Of a stretch of 64,000 bases of DNA, positions 45,668 to 56,793 are shown piece after piece. The notes under the pieces are model-generated. The model saw nothing but the letters and a program-made list of their open reading frames with translations, did no database searches and was not told the origin of the DNA. Position numbers and translations under genes: made by a program. Position 1 is the stretch's first letter; the number at the start of each line of letters is the position of its first letter. This DNA is from Celoporthe dispersa (taxonomy: Eukaryota; Ascomycota; Sordariomycetes; Diaporthales; Cryphonectriaceae): assembly GCA_016584495.1 (NCBI GenBank), contig WAID01000003.1, forward strand, positions 2,604,001-2,668,000, read 5' to 3'.

Positions 45668-47089
45668 ATGGATACTCGTCCGAAGATTGAGCCAGCCAAG
45701 CCCAAGCGGGTCTTGTCTGTCACCTTCAACGAGGACAAGTCCTGCTTTGCCGTCGGGCTCGAGAATGGGTTCATGGGTGAGTATATGGCTGAGTAGTTGC
45801 CTTCATCAACGGCAGAGACCCTGCTGACACCCAAATGCCACAGTCCTGAGAACCGAGCAAGGCACATCTATGCTGAAGAAAGGTGAGGGTTTTCGATGCC
45901 ACGTATCCTGCTAGATGAGGCTGACGCGTCCCTCAGATCTCGCTGCTGGCATCGGTCTCGCGCAGATGATGGGGGTCTCTAACGTCATCGCTATCGTCGG
46001 AGGAGGGCGTCGACCTAAGTTTGCCTCTCACAAGGTTGGTCTTCCTGCCTTCAAGCTGCCGTGCTGTCGTGCCAACATGCTATAGGTCATCCTTTGGGAT
46101 GAGGCCAAGCAGAGAGCCAGCATCGAGATCAACGCTGTCAGCTCAATACGCGCAGTCAAGGTCGCCGTGGGAAAAGTCGTCATCGCACTCCAGAACAGCG
46201 TTCGGATTTACAAGCTACGTACCGGCGATCTCCTGATGGCGTATGAGACTGCAGACAATTTAAGTGGGCTTGTCTGCCTCTCCCAGAAGCAGGTCGCATT
46301 TCCCGGCCGCACCCCCGGCCAGATCCAGATTGTCGAGCTCAGCACCGGCAATGTGAGCATTATACCAGCTCATGACACCCCCCTACGCGCTCTATCATTT
46401 AGCCCGGATGGCCAACTGCTTGCTTCGGCGAGCGACAAGGTGCGTCCCCCTGGTACCCGCTACCCAGCCTGCAGGTTGACTAGAGATGTTTACACTGCCC
46501 GCAGGGAACTATCATCCGCGTCTACAGCACCTACAACTGTGCCCTCGTCTGCGAAGTCCGCCGCGGTATGGACCATGCCACGATCTACGATCTTTGCTTC
46601 AGCCCCTCTGGCACACTGCTCGCCAGCACCTCCGACAAGGGCACACTGCACATCTTCGATGTCCCTCATCCGGGTGCCAAGTCTGACTTCGCACCCCTCA
46701 GCCCCATCACCGCCCCCAACATGTCTGGCAGCCGACCTGGTAGCTCCGGCGGCGCCGGGCAGTCGGGTGGCAACGATGGCAAGGGCAAGTGGGGTTGGCT
46801 GTCTCAGGTACCTGGCCTGCCTCGAGTGTTCTCAGACACCTACTCCTTCACCTCCATCCCCTTCAGCACGGATGAGCCTGTCGGCACTTTCGCCGCGATG
46901 GCGGACGGGGCCACCCTCGGCACGACCAAGGCGCAGAAGGGCCTCGTTGGCTGGTACGACGAGGAGAACCTGGTGGTCGTTGGAGCCGGTCTTGATGCTC
47001 GCTGGGAAAAGTTCCAGATGGCTCGAGATGATGCTGGCAAGCGCTTCATCGGACGCGTTGGGTTCAAGCACTACTACAATGAGCCTTGA
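45668..47089 (+). CDS. HSV2: PROPPIN Hsv2 (WD40, phosphoinositide-binding)
   Basis: The exons are 45668-45776, 45844-45882, 45937-46034, 46086-46439 and 46505-47089, giving 394 residues. Exon 2 is only 39 bases. Hsv2 is the third fungal PROPPIN beside Atg18 and Atg21. It binds PI3P/PI(3,5)P2 on endosomes and vacuole and supports micronucleophagy. MDTRPKIEPAKPKRVLSVTF, VGGGRRPKFASHKVILWDE, YETADNLSGLVCLS, AFPGRTPGQIQIVELSTGNV and SFSPDGQLLASASDKGT follow the family blade by blade. The lipid-binding motif, usually F/LRRG, reads VRRG (EVRRGMDHATIYDL). A Gly/Ser-rich loop (about residues 270-300, SGSRPGSSGGAGQSGG) lies in the position of the blade 6 membrane loop. VGWYDEENLVVVGAG and GFKHYYNEP end the protein. 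Confidence 0.92.
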
Positions 47090-47499
47090 GCCTTGCGCGT
47101 TTCGTCTCACATCAAGGAAGGCTGTTTCAGGGATTTCTGGGTTTGGCCTCACGGGGAAGGCTCATTGCGAATTTTCTTTTGTTTAAATCATTGTTGGGTG
47201 GGCATTAGTGATACGCCCTTAGTTATTTTTCTTCATGCTCAAAACGTCCGAGCATCGCTTTCTGGGTTACTTGGTTTGCTGTGCAATGCAGAACGGCGTT
47301 GGTGGTTTTCAGACGCCGGACTTTAAGTCTCTAATGTGCAGCTACGCCTTTCTGCGCAGGAAGAACAGGACTGGCGGATAGATATCCAGGCTGACTAGGA
47401 GCTTGCCGCCTCGAGCACTTAATGATGGGCAGATCTGACCCTCTTCCTTCGAAAGTATCATACCGACTGATTTTCTTTCCGATGCTTCTTTTGTCTTTC
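47090..47499. other. Intergenic, convergent 3' ends
   Basis: This short region lies between HSV2 and IST3. It is T-rich around 47165-47240, probably the HSV2 3' UTR. No gene was seen. Confidence 0.5.
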
Positions 47500-48559
47500 T
47501 CACGGTGATCGACTTCTGTGCCGACGACTTCTGCGGTCTCGGTCAGAGTCTTGACGTCTGCGACTATGATAGTCTTCAGACTCCTCACGTTCACGTCTCC
47601 GACGATCTGAATCACGGTCCCTGTCCCTGCGCCTGTCATCATCCCGTCTACCCTCACGATCTCGAGACTCACGCCGCCGCCTTGCTCGACGGTCGCTATC
47701 CTCGTCAGAGTCATCTCTTCTCGACCTCTCTCTGCGCTCGTCCTCTTCGTCGCGTCTTCTCCGCTGTCTCCGCCTCTGTTTATCATCTTCGCCACTGTCG
47801 TCTCGTCTTGTCGAGCGATGCGACCGATGACGCTGACTCTTGTGCTTCTCGCGCTCCTCCTTCTTGCGCTCTCTGCGCAGCGCCTCGTCGACCTGTTTCT
47901 TCTTCTCCTCGATCAGAAACTCCCTCATCGGGTCGTCTTCGTCGTGTCCCTCCACCAGAAGCTGCAGCTCCCTCTCCTCCTTCAACATAGGCCTCGCCCT
48001 CCTGATCTCCCCCTTCCGTGTCCGTCCCGCTCCCCATCTCCGTGTCGCTGGCCTTGGTGCCCTCACCGGCCTCCCTCTCCCGCCGCTGGATGTCTTCCCA
48101 CCCGACCTTCCCTTCCTCCCAGTCCTCGTCCTCCCTCATCTTGTACCGCGTGTGATCCACGCTCACCATGCGCCCGCCGATCGTGGCGCCGCCCAGGTTG
48201 TCGACCGCGAGGTCGGTGCTGCGCTGGTCCTCATACTTGAGCCAGCCGAACCCGCGGCTCTTGCCGGTCTCTCGGTCGCGGGCGAGCTTGAGGAAGACGG
48301 GCTCGCCGTACTGCGAGAAGATGGTGATGATGTCGCCCTCGGAGAGCTCGTAGGGGAGGCCGCCGAAGTAGATGAAGGCGGTGTCGCGGTAGTCGACGTG
48401 CCAGGAGGCGTTCGGAGAGCTGTAGAAGGGTTAGATAAGAGGATGTGTTAGCACTTGTGACATACCCGTCTGGGGTCTCTTGGGGATAGAGGTGCGGACG
48501 TACATTCCCTGCTCGATCTCCTTCTTGTTGAGCTCCTGTATCGCGCGAATCTTGTTCAT
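47500..48559 (-). CDS. IST3: U2 snRNP/RES complex RRM protein Ist3 (RBMX2), frameshifted
   Basis: The exons are 48559-48504 and 48419-47500. MNKIRAIQELNKKEIEQG joins to SPNASWHVDYRDTAFIYFGG and then to one RRM with RNP2 (FIYFGGL), RNP1 (KSRGFGWLKYED) and DLAVDNLGGATIGGRMVSVD. This is the Ist3/Snu17/RBMX2 pattern; with Bud13 and Pml1 it forms the RES complex that retains and splices pre-mRNA. After DWEEGKVGWEDIQ the frame drifts into Gly-rich sequence and stops at 47783. The neighbouring frame instead carries the expected RPMLKEERELQLLVEGHDED, DDPMREFLIEEKK and a long Arg/Asp/Ser-rich tail to 47500. One extra base, most likely in the five-C run at 48009-48013, explains this. The corrected length is 324 residues. 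The RS/RD tail fits a splicing factor. Confidence 0.88.
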
Positions 48560-49663
48560 CTTGGGCCGGTGGTGGAGGCTCGCGCCTCCGGAGGCACGAA
48601 AGGGGCGTTTGTGGTTTGGAAGGGTTGACGGTGCTCGGTGCAGGAGCTGGCGCTGAAGGTTTGGCTATCTATCATAGAAGCCTCCGAGATGTACTTTGAT
48701 GTGCTCGGGAAGTGCCAACACAAGGCTGACCTAAATTTCGGGGTGACGTCTTATCCAGGCTGACAGCGAGAGGCAGGGAATCACTAGTGCGGGGCCTGGT
48801 ACTGATGCTGGAATGTCGAGACCTTGTAGGCCATTGGCTTTGACAGACTACCTACAGCACTTGACCTAGCATAAGATTGTAATTGAGCGCAGATCGACAT
48901 TAAAATATAACCTGTGTCATTTTATGAACGTGTACTATGGTGTGCTTGCTACCATGAGTCCTCACTGCTACCAGGTCTTCACACAGACTTGCGTACCTGG
49001 GGGGCTGGTAAGCAGCCTGAAGGGCCTGTAACCAACTAGAACTTGCCCACCAGGGGTCAAGACACGGAGAGAGAGACAAAAGAGAGAAGAGGAAAAATAT
49101 ATACAGAGCTGTTTCAGACTGTCTGTCAACAGCTGAGGAATATTTGAGGAATTTTTTTCTTGGAAAACAGAATCGCAATGTTCTACAAATCCCAGGTGCC
49201 CAATCTCGATTTTATGGAGACTCCTTTCAGGGCGTTTTGCCTGAAGCTCTCAGCCCCCTGCACGGAAATATGCATGGGTCCCTCGTTGCAGGCGATATGA
49301 AGTACTTTGTACATTCTAATATGGAAGAGGTTCAAACAAAACAACCTTTCAACCTCCCATGACATACGGTCCTCGTCTGTGGGACCACATTTCAGCGGCA
49401 TCTGAGACCCTACGCAGCTCTCTGTCAATCTCGCCCAGGTAAATCCGAACAGTTCTCGAGCAGCAGCCGAACCGCCATACCTATCCTGACGCGTGCTTAA
49501 GTCTAGAGAACGAAAAGCGCGTCCAGGCTTGCCCCCCAAAAAGCATCCACCCACACCGCACACCCCGCGCTGCTGAGACTCCCCGACAACAATCCAGCAA
49601 TGAGTCGCAACTCTTGCGCCCAACCTTGAGGATCTCGTGACGGAGCTGCAGCGAAGAGCAAGT
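48560..49663. other. Divergent promoter between IST3 and the dynein subunit gene
   Basis: This is 1.1 kb, AT-rich around 48830-49170. Short frames (49144-49362 plus, 49183-49758 minus) carry no family signal. No RNA gene was seen. Confidence 0.5.
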
Positions 49664-51583
49664 ATGGCGGCGACCAACGCGAACCGCTTCTCGACATACA
49701 CCAGCGCTTCCGGCTCTGGCGGCTCCGAGGGCAAGAATGGCGAGCAGAAGAAGGACATGTGGAGCTCTATGCTCGACTCCGTCGCCAGCGGGAAGCGCCT
49801 ACCAGAGAAGAACCTGCTTGTGATGGGTATGCCACCTCCCTCCTCAGAAGGAGAGGTGCTGTGATGCTGATCCGTTGTATTGTCTACCAGGTGGCACCGT
49901 CGAGTCGCAGAGGGACTTCATCCAGTCGCTCTCCAGCAACGAGCTGCGGAGGAACCTGGACAGGCAGAACAAGATCCCGCCTGTCGCCAACCAGTTCGCG
50001 CTCGGCTACACCTACTACGACCTCCTCGATGCAGACCACGAAGGTATTTTGCTGTCGATGTCTTTATTTCCTCGGGAGGCGAGGGCCAACTGCTGACACG
50101 TCCCAGATATCCTCGCCCGCATTTCGACGTACCTCCTCGCTAGCCCCTCACCATCATTCGCCCCTTTGATCAAACCTCTCCTCACACCACAGTCCATACC
50201 GAACACCTTACTTGTTGTCCTTCTGGACTGGTCTGAGCCATGGTCCTGGGTCCGGCAGCTCAGAGAGTGGATGCTTCTTCTGCGGATCGTCCTGCTGGCC
50301 CTGCCGGACGAGAGCAAGATAACTATGGAAGAGGTTATGAGCCAGTGGAAAGAGAGAGGCCGGGGCGGCGCCGTGAATCTTGACGGTACCGCCGCGACCG
50401 CTTCTGCCGATGGAGATGTATCGCTACCACTGGGACCGGGAGAGTGGGAGGAACCACTAGGCCTGCCACTCTGCGTCGTCTGCCAGAACGTAGGTCTTCC
50501 CACGGTGCCACCTGGTGGGAGTGAGGAGCAAGCTGACAGTTTCGTAGGCTGAGCAGATGGAAATCCTGGAGAAGACACAGAGCTGGAAGGAGGAGGAATT
50601 CGACGTTGTCCTGCAATTCATGCGGACAATATTACTCAGGCGTAAGGATCCTTCTACGTGCGGCCCTGAGATGTCTGTACACTGACGATGGCACAGACGG
50701 CGCCTCTTTGATCTACACAGCACCCTCGGTATCCTCACAACTACAGACCCTCGTCCACTCGAGCCTGGGCATATACTCCCTACTGAAGAAACAACCACTG
50801 AAGCCTAACGTCATCGACCGGGACAGGGTGGCTGTGCCTCCAAACTGGGACTCGTGGGGTAAGATCAGAGTACTGAGGGAAGGCTTCGATGTGGAAGCCG
50901 TGAGCGAGGGATGGTCCATCGATCTGGAGAGCAAGTTCCCACCCCCGGGCCGAAATGCCAATACCGCAGAGAATACAGCGGCCAATGGGACCGAATACGA
51001 TGCCGACGGCTACGAGATCACCCCCGGATCGGCAGTCACTATGTTTGAAGAGTCGATCCGCAATCCAACCCACGACGCCCTGCAGATGGCCGGGCGGGAT
51101 ACACACTCCACAACATTGGAGGTCGAGACGCAGGACACCCAGATCTTCCTTGAGGCGCGAAACAAACAGCTGGAGGCGTACAGGCAGAAGATCGAGGAGG
51201 AGGATCGGGACCGTGCGGATGCAAAGGCGCACCTCAAGGATCAGAAGGCCAAGGAAGCCGACGAGGATAGCAAGACGGCCAACGTCAGCGATCACATTGG
51301 GCCGGTGCAATTCAACGTCGGTGGAATACAGGTAGACGCCGATGACATGATGAAGCGGCTACAGGTACGTCCAGAGTATATGATTGGGACAACATGTTTA
51401 TACTTGGCGGGCAGTTCTGACGTCTTCATACAGGATCGTCAAACATATGCTTCATCACCTGAACCGGAGAGTCCTGCCGAGGAGGCCGCAGACCAGCAGC
51501 AGCCCATCGACACCGAGAACTTGCAAAACTTCTTCGCGAACCTGATGAATCGTAAGGGACCTGGGGCCAAGAACGGGGCCTAG
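49664..51583 (+). CDS. Cytoplasmic dynein light intermediate chain
   Basis: The exons are 49664-49826, 49891-50043, 50107-50489, 50548-50641, 50697-51364 and 51434-51583, giving 536 residues, the normal fungal size. The protein links the dynein heavy chain to cargo adaptors. The Ras-like domain starts at NLLVMGGTVESQRDFIQSL, whose P-loop is degenerate, as in fungal members. FALGYTYYDLLDADHEDILA, VVLLDWSEPWSWVRQLREWM, IYTAPSVSSQLQTLVHSSLG and VPPNWDSWGKIRVLREGFD are typical blocks. The C-terminal part has a charged coiled coil (RNKQLEAYRQKIEEEDRDRA). It ends with an acidic linker and the conserved short helix LQNFFANLMNRK, which resembles the adaptor-binding helix. The start was chosen as the first in-frame ATG; the upstream frame lacks ATG codons. 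Confidence 0.94.
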
Positions 51584-53016
51584 AGGGTCTTCTCTGTCCC
51601 AGAAGGTTCGGACTATCGTTATTAGATATCACCATGGTGCGATCTGCTGAGGAAATATGGCAGCGAGCGCTAAAAGAGTCTCGCTATCTTCCACCACACG
51701 CACCGCCGACATGCCACCGATTTCTTTTGTATCAAGCACAAGCACCATAGACGAGCACGACTTGCGAAGGACCAAGTCCTAACATGTCACATGGGTGCTT
51801 ACAAGGGACGAGGCTGAGATGGCTTAGGAGAGACGCAGGGAGGCAGCCTCGAGTAGAGTAGATACCCCCAATGATGATTTAAAAACTAACTGTCAATCCA
51901 TCTTGAAGCCGTAACGAGTGCCTGCGCCTGGTTTTTCTTCCGCTTAGCAACCCCCTCGTGCTATAATCTCTACTATCGTCAACTCGTTGCCGCCTTGTTT
52001 TTAACTTTGGGTCTCTTCTTACCTGCCGCTAAGGCTGCCTGTGCAAATAGCCATGTTTTTCATCGCTGTCCTTGGCAATACTAAGGCGACTATTCCCTAG
52101 GTCGAATGTCAAATACTAGGCTATCTGATACACATACTTCTGATCCTGTCTTACCGCTCAGTCATGGGTCCGCTGGTTTAACGCTGAAATAAGGAAGAGC
52201 AGAACTGGTAAAGACGGACGCAAAGGTCGCCAAAACCTAAGAGTAAACTAAGGCCGAGAATAAGGAAGAAATATTTGACGCCCAACCGAAGGTCTCGCCG
52301 GGGCCATGCCTGGGGGTTGTGACCGCCTCCTGGAGGTGTGCCTGGCGGGGTGTCGGGTGGTATTGTTGGTTAGCAAGTGTACGTACGTACGTCGTATAGG
52401 GTGGTGGTGATGGTGTTGTTCATTGTTGTTGTTGAAGATGAAGAGAGTACTGCCTAAGGCCTGGGTCTAAGGGTGGCCAAGATAACTGGACTGGCCCGCG
52501 CACGGGCCAGCACGCAACGACCATCGTTGCTTCCACAGGTATGCCCCCAGGCCGAAAACGAGCGTTGTTCATCTATAGATTATATTAGCAGCGTGATAAT
52601 ATAATCACTTGAGAAGAGCTTACATTGAGAAAGTAGTAGAAAGCTGAAGTAATAAAAACAAATTAGCTGAGTTTCGATATAAAAAAAACAAAGAATGGGA
52701 CGAGGTCGACAAAATAATAATTTGGTGTGAACACAGTAATTCTCCTTGGAATGGAAATATGTCCAGCGATGTCGTCCAGCACTTGAAGATGCAAGTGAAA
52801 ATGAAACTCTGCCAACTTACAATGTGGAAAATGGATAAGACTGGTTGAGACGAATGGTGCGCGGGGGGAATGAGTGAAGAGTATGTGAAGAACAAGCAGA
52901 AGAGAGAGAAGACTTGACCGAGCCGGGAGATATGTTTACTACTTGATCATAGCCACAGCTGTAAATGAGCAGGAGCGTCCATGGTGCTCAGTAGCCACTC
53001 CCGTTTCTCAGAATCA
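51584..53016. other. Intergenic, 1.4 kb, convergent
   Basis: This is AT-richer and repeat-poor apart from a GTAC repeat (about 52378-52394). The 91-codon minus frame at 52620-52895 is Ser/Phe/Leu-rich by composition and not supported. No gene or RNA was recognised. Confidence 0.5.
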
Positions 53017-53421
53017 TCAAGGGAAGTCCGACTCTGGGGCACTGCGCTTGTACGATTTTACACGCATGTACCAGACTAGGTATCGAGCCAGATACCAGGT
53101 ATAACCCCGCCAGTAGACCACCCGGGCCGTCATAAGGTAAAATTCCTCTTCCAACACACCCAAAAGGTGCCATTGCTCGTGCAACTCAGTGTTATAGTGG
53201 CGGAGGTCATTCGAGTCGGGGAAGTACTTAATTGATACCGATAGAAAGAAGACAGTCAAAATGACCATTGATAAATGGATGATCATTAAAGGCAGCTCGT
53301 TGCCTTCTGTAATAGCTGAACAGATGGCAATAGTTATAGCCTCCACGAAAGCAAAGAAGAGAAGGTAATACGCGTAGAAATTGCAATCCTCGCACGGCGC
53401 GATCGTAATGACCCACAGCAT
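53017..53421 (-). CDS. Small membrane protein, two predicted spans, unknown
   Basis: The frame gives 134 residues from the first true ATG (53421); it is open 30 codons further upstream without ATG, so a spliced 5' exon is possible. Two hydrophobic spans form a hairpin: YAYYLLFFAFVEAITIAICS (about 17-38) and LPLMIIHLSMVILTVFFLSV (about 44-65). An aromatic, basic C-terminal part follows (VYWRGYTWYLARYLVWYMRV). Codon use is AT-richer than in the housekeeping genes, and the region is gene-poor. I do not recognise a family. It reads as a real protein because hydrophobicity is confined to defined blocks and charged residues lie outside them, but it could be lineage-specific or spurious. Confidence 0.5.
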   Translation of the reverse strand: MLWVITIAPCEDCNFYAYYLLFFAFVEAITIAICSAITEGNELPLMIIHLSMVILTVFFLSVSIKYFPDSNDLRHYNTELHEQWHLLGVLEEEFYLMTARVVYWRGYTWYLARYLVWYMRVKSYKRSAPESDFP

Positions 53422-55505
53422 CTTAGCTGGGAGTGGAGTCTTCGGAACGTTAAGTCGTAGAGAGCAAGCCGGTTTTTGAAGAAGCCGAAGTCGTAATGAA
53501 TTGATTGACACTCGAAATTTTGTAAAACTTGTTTTGCTGTGTATTGTTGTTTTAGATTTGGAGCAGGCCTCGAGATCCGCTCAACGTCGCAGAACTTCAG
53601 TACGTGATTTGTTGAGATTTAAGAGCCAACGATTGAACTCATTAGATTGAGCTTCCTTATATATTGGTTGATGACACAAGATGCCCGGCCTCAGAGTGAA
53701 CACGTGTTAAGAAGAAATGGTCCGTAATAAGACTGAAGCGCCAGCCCTTTATATTGATATCAGAAATGGCCTAGAATCACAGTATGACCGCGCCGGGCCT
53801 GATTAGGAGAGGCACGGACGCTGAGAGTGACGCACAAACAAAGAAAGAAAAGCACCGGTTCCTTACGCTATCCAAGTATGTATTTGGCAGAGGTTGAGAG
53901 AGTTGAATGCTTCAGCTGCAGATCGGAAACAACTCCTCAGGGCTAGCTCGGCTCGAGGTGGGAGCACTGGTACCGATGACATGAGTATGGTCAAGTCGTC
54001 CCAGCAAGATTCTAACATATGACTTAGAAGCAAACTTGATACCAGTCAACAGAAGATAATGTTATACTGATCTCGACCACGTCTGCTATGAACTATCGAT
54101 ACCCCGACGTACACTTCCAGATATTGCTGTGCCTCTGGCCGGTGTGAATACTAAGAAAATACGCAGGTCCTAATGACAGCCTCAAGTCTGTCTCCATCAG
54201 CACGTGTCAACATCATCGACATAACCAACATATTTTCACAGGCATGCCAACAGTATTCCTAGTACAAGCCTAATTAGGAACTAGGCAGACGTGGCCTCTT
54301 AAGACTAGGGCCAAGTGTCGAGGCCTGCTGGTGCATGAGATTCTTGTCCCGACTTGACCTGGAGGCCACGGGATGGGACGACCTTGATTAAACAAAATAA
54401 GCATATACTCAATAAATAGCAAGAGAATAGAGTATGAAAAAAGAAGCCGGGAGGAGGGAAGAGATGTTTCACAGTATGTGTCCCAACGCATGCCTAGCAG
54501 AAGCAATTACATAAGTAGGTACTTATGTAACCATGCCACCACGATCGAGATGCAAAATAGACTCACAAAGCTCCGAGACTGCCCGTCCAGCGCCGGAGAG
54601 CTTAGTCCAGCCAGGGGAAGACCGTTTTCAGCCTCATGCATTGACAATGCTTCGATGAAGACGATCCACCATTATTTGGGCGTGCTGTTCATTGCTGTGG
54701 TGTTGTGACGGTCCTGTCCTAGCAGAGACATCGAACGATCCGTCTCACCTTTGAAATTGCGCCAGTCCGCAAACATGCCATGCAGTGCAGCACAAGACCC
54801 CGACAACCATGGTGGCCGTGCATAAGCACATCTTTCTCAGGTTGCACTGTGTGCCGCTGCTATTTCATTAGTATGCCCAGAAGAGGTTCGACTGCATGCC
54901 TCCGCCTGGAGAGGGCGGGCGGGTAAAATCGGAATTGGGGTACCCCAGCTTTTCCCCCTCTCCTTTTCTCTCCTTCCCCCAGCCTTTCCAGGAGGGTTGA
55001 CTGACCGCAGCCGCCGTGGGCCGATCCGGGGTTTCCCGATCATACGATTTTCCCGTCACAGTGACCGTTTTCAAGGCCAACGCAACGCCTGATGTGCTAC
55101 GCAGTCTCATAACTATGTGCCACTGTGGAACCCAACCTGGGGCCAGATTCGCGGAGGGACAAGGCCATCTCGAGGCCGTGCCGTCTCTGAATTCTCATCA
55201 ATCAGCCCATCTACGCAAATCTGCCCGTCATAGGTGGCCGCATCCTGATGTACAACTGGAATGCTTGCCTCGTTTAGCACATGCCGTGCCTCCGTAGATA
55301 TTTTTGTCGTCCTGACTTAAAAAGGCCCTCCAGACCTGCCAAAGATGTTGAATGTGAATATGTATATCTATATCAGACAGAACGCAACCTTCAAGAAAAA
55401 AGACCAACACAGAAACCTGAGAAGTGATACATCATCACAAACACACAAACAACACCTCGACAACCCATCCTGATCTAAATATAACAACCACACAAGCAAT
55501 CAATC
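53422..55505. other. Intergenic, 2.1 kb, AT-rich
   Basis: This separates the small membrane protein from the His-rich gene. It holds the perfect inverted repeat at 54507-54530. The final 100 bases (55410-55505) are A/C-rich, like a fungal 5' leader. Scattered short frames lack features. Confidence 0.5.
54507..54530. repeat. Perfect inverted repeat, 11-base arms, 2-base spacer
   Basis: The left arm TTACATAAGTA (54507-54517) and the right arm TACTTATGTAA (54520-54530) are exact reverse complements around GG. The arm ends share the AAGTA/TACTT core of the palindromes at 5767-5800. The element lies about 1 kb upstream of the His-rich gene. Its function is unknown. Confidence 0.85.
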
Positions 55506-56185
55506 ATGGCCATCACCACAGGGTACACCATGCCGCACCAACAACACCACCACCATCATCACCCTCACCACCAGCAGCAGGCTGTCCATGACTCCACATT
55601 CTTCTTTGTCGGCCCCTTCGACGATACCACCTTCTGCCGTGGGCCCCAGTTCCTCAAGCCCATCGACACCTCCGTCCTCACCAGCCAGATGACCACCCTC
55701 TCCAAGAACTCCTCCCTCACCGCGTCGCCCATCTCAGAGCACGGCGACTTCTTCTCCTCGGACGACGAGGACTGCGCCGTCCTGGGCGACGACGAGGCCC
55801 ACAGCGAGGACGAGCTTCCCCCTCGCCCAGGCGGCGTCACTCGGGCGCCATGTCCATCAGCGAGGAGGAGCTGCCCTTCTGCTACGACAGGGAGGCCCTG
55901 CGTAGGGACACCGCCGCGCACCGCGAGAGGCACCTGCAGCAGACCACGAAGGGCCGCGCCAGTACCTTTGCCGCCCACGAGCAGTGGGACAGCGAGGTCG
56001 ACGGCCCTTCGATGGCCCTGTGGACCCCCGAGTCGCAGCGCTCGGCTGCGAGCTGCAAGAGGAGGCGGGTCGACAAGTCACAGACGATGCCTGTCGGCTC
56101 GAGCGCCCCAGCGAAGAAGGTGGTGCTGCCACAGAGCCACAGCTCAGAAATGACGGGACCGATGATGGCTCTGTGGGGGGTCTAG
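55506..56185 (+). CDS. Unknown His-rich/acidic protein, frame broken mid-gene
   Basis: The first frame starts MAITTGYTMPHQQ and contains a His run (HHHHHHPHH), then FVGPFDDTTFCRGPQFLKPI, a Ser/Thr-rich stretch and an acidic cluster (SSDDEDCAVLGDDEAHSEDE). It then turns into Arg/Pro/Ser-rich nonsense. The adjacent frame takes over as SPRRRHSGAMSISEEELPFC and YDREALRRDTAAHRERHLQQ and stops at 56185. The switch lies in a five-C run (55818-55822). Adding one base gives 226 residues. The C-terminal half has two related segments, DGPSMALW and TGPMMALW, and a basic patch (CKRRRVDK) that could be a nuclear signal. I do not know the family. The second frame has its own ATG at 55850, so two separate genes cannot be excluded but look unlikely. 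Confidence 0.65.
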
Positions 56186-56793
56186 GAGGAAGTGAAAAAG
56201 AAAGAAAGAAGAAACACAGACTGAGAAAAAGGATCCCAACGCCTGATGCATTTTATAAAGCTAGAGGCGTTCGATCTTGCATTTCGAACGGATGACGGAA
56301 TGGGATCTCAAATTGGAGGACAGGCGTTCCAGGCGGGGATAAATGGACACTTGCATGTACAGGCGTTTGGAACAGGACATATATCATTGCCAAATTTATC
56401 TCGACAGAGAAAATGAATACTCAGCTTAGTTTTATAAAGTAAGCTTTAACGACTGCTCATTTAAGTCAATACTCTGCAAGTCTTGGGCGTGAACACGGAA
56501 TGACTGGTCCAAAAGTGAATTGTTGCTTGATTAAAAAGAAAACAAAAGTTCGCCATCGCAAGGCCAGCTCTGAAAGACCCCCTCGTGAGCACTAACGAAC
56601 CCTGTTGATTGCTCCTTCTGATGCGGTGCCACAGGCACTAAAAATCCATTCAGTAGCAGTAAGTACTAGTTATTACGGTGGCTGAAAAACTTTCATCACA
56701 GAGCCTGTGCCCCTGTAATCCAGGAAACCTCGTCAACTACAGTAGCAACAATCAGCCTAGACACTCGAGCTCCAAAAATATCCGCCCAACCCC
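56186..56793. other. Intergenic, convergent 3' ends
   Basis: This 0.6-kb AT-rich region lies between the His-rich gene and the PKS-NRPS 3' end. No gene was seen. Confidence 0.5.

Noticed and set aside
47783..48169. The Gly-rich C-terminus of the RRM protein as written
   Set aside because: The adjacent frame carries the family-typical acidic and Arg/Asp-rich tail, so the written end is most likely a frameshift product.
55850..56185. An independent small gene starting at 55850
   Set aside because: The frame is protein-like well before this ATG and continues the upstream gene after adding one base in the five-C run; kept as an alternative only.
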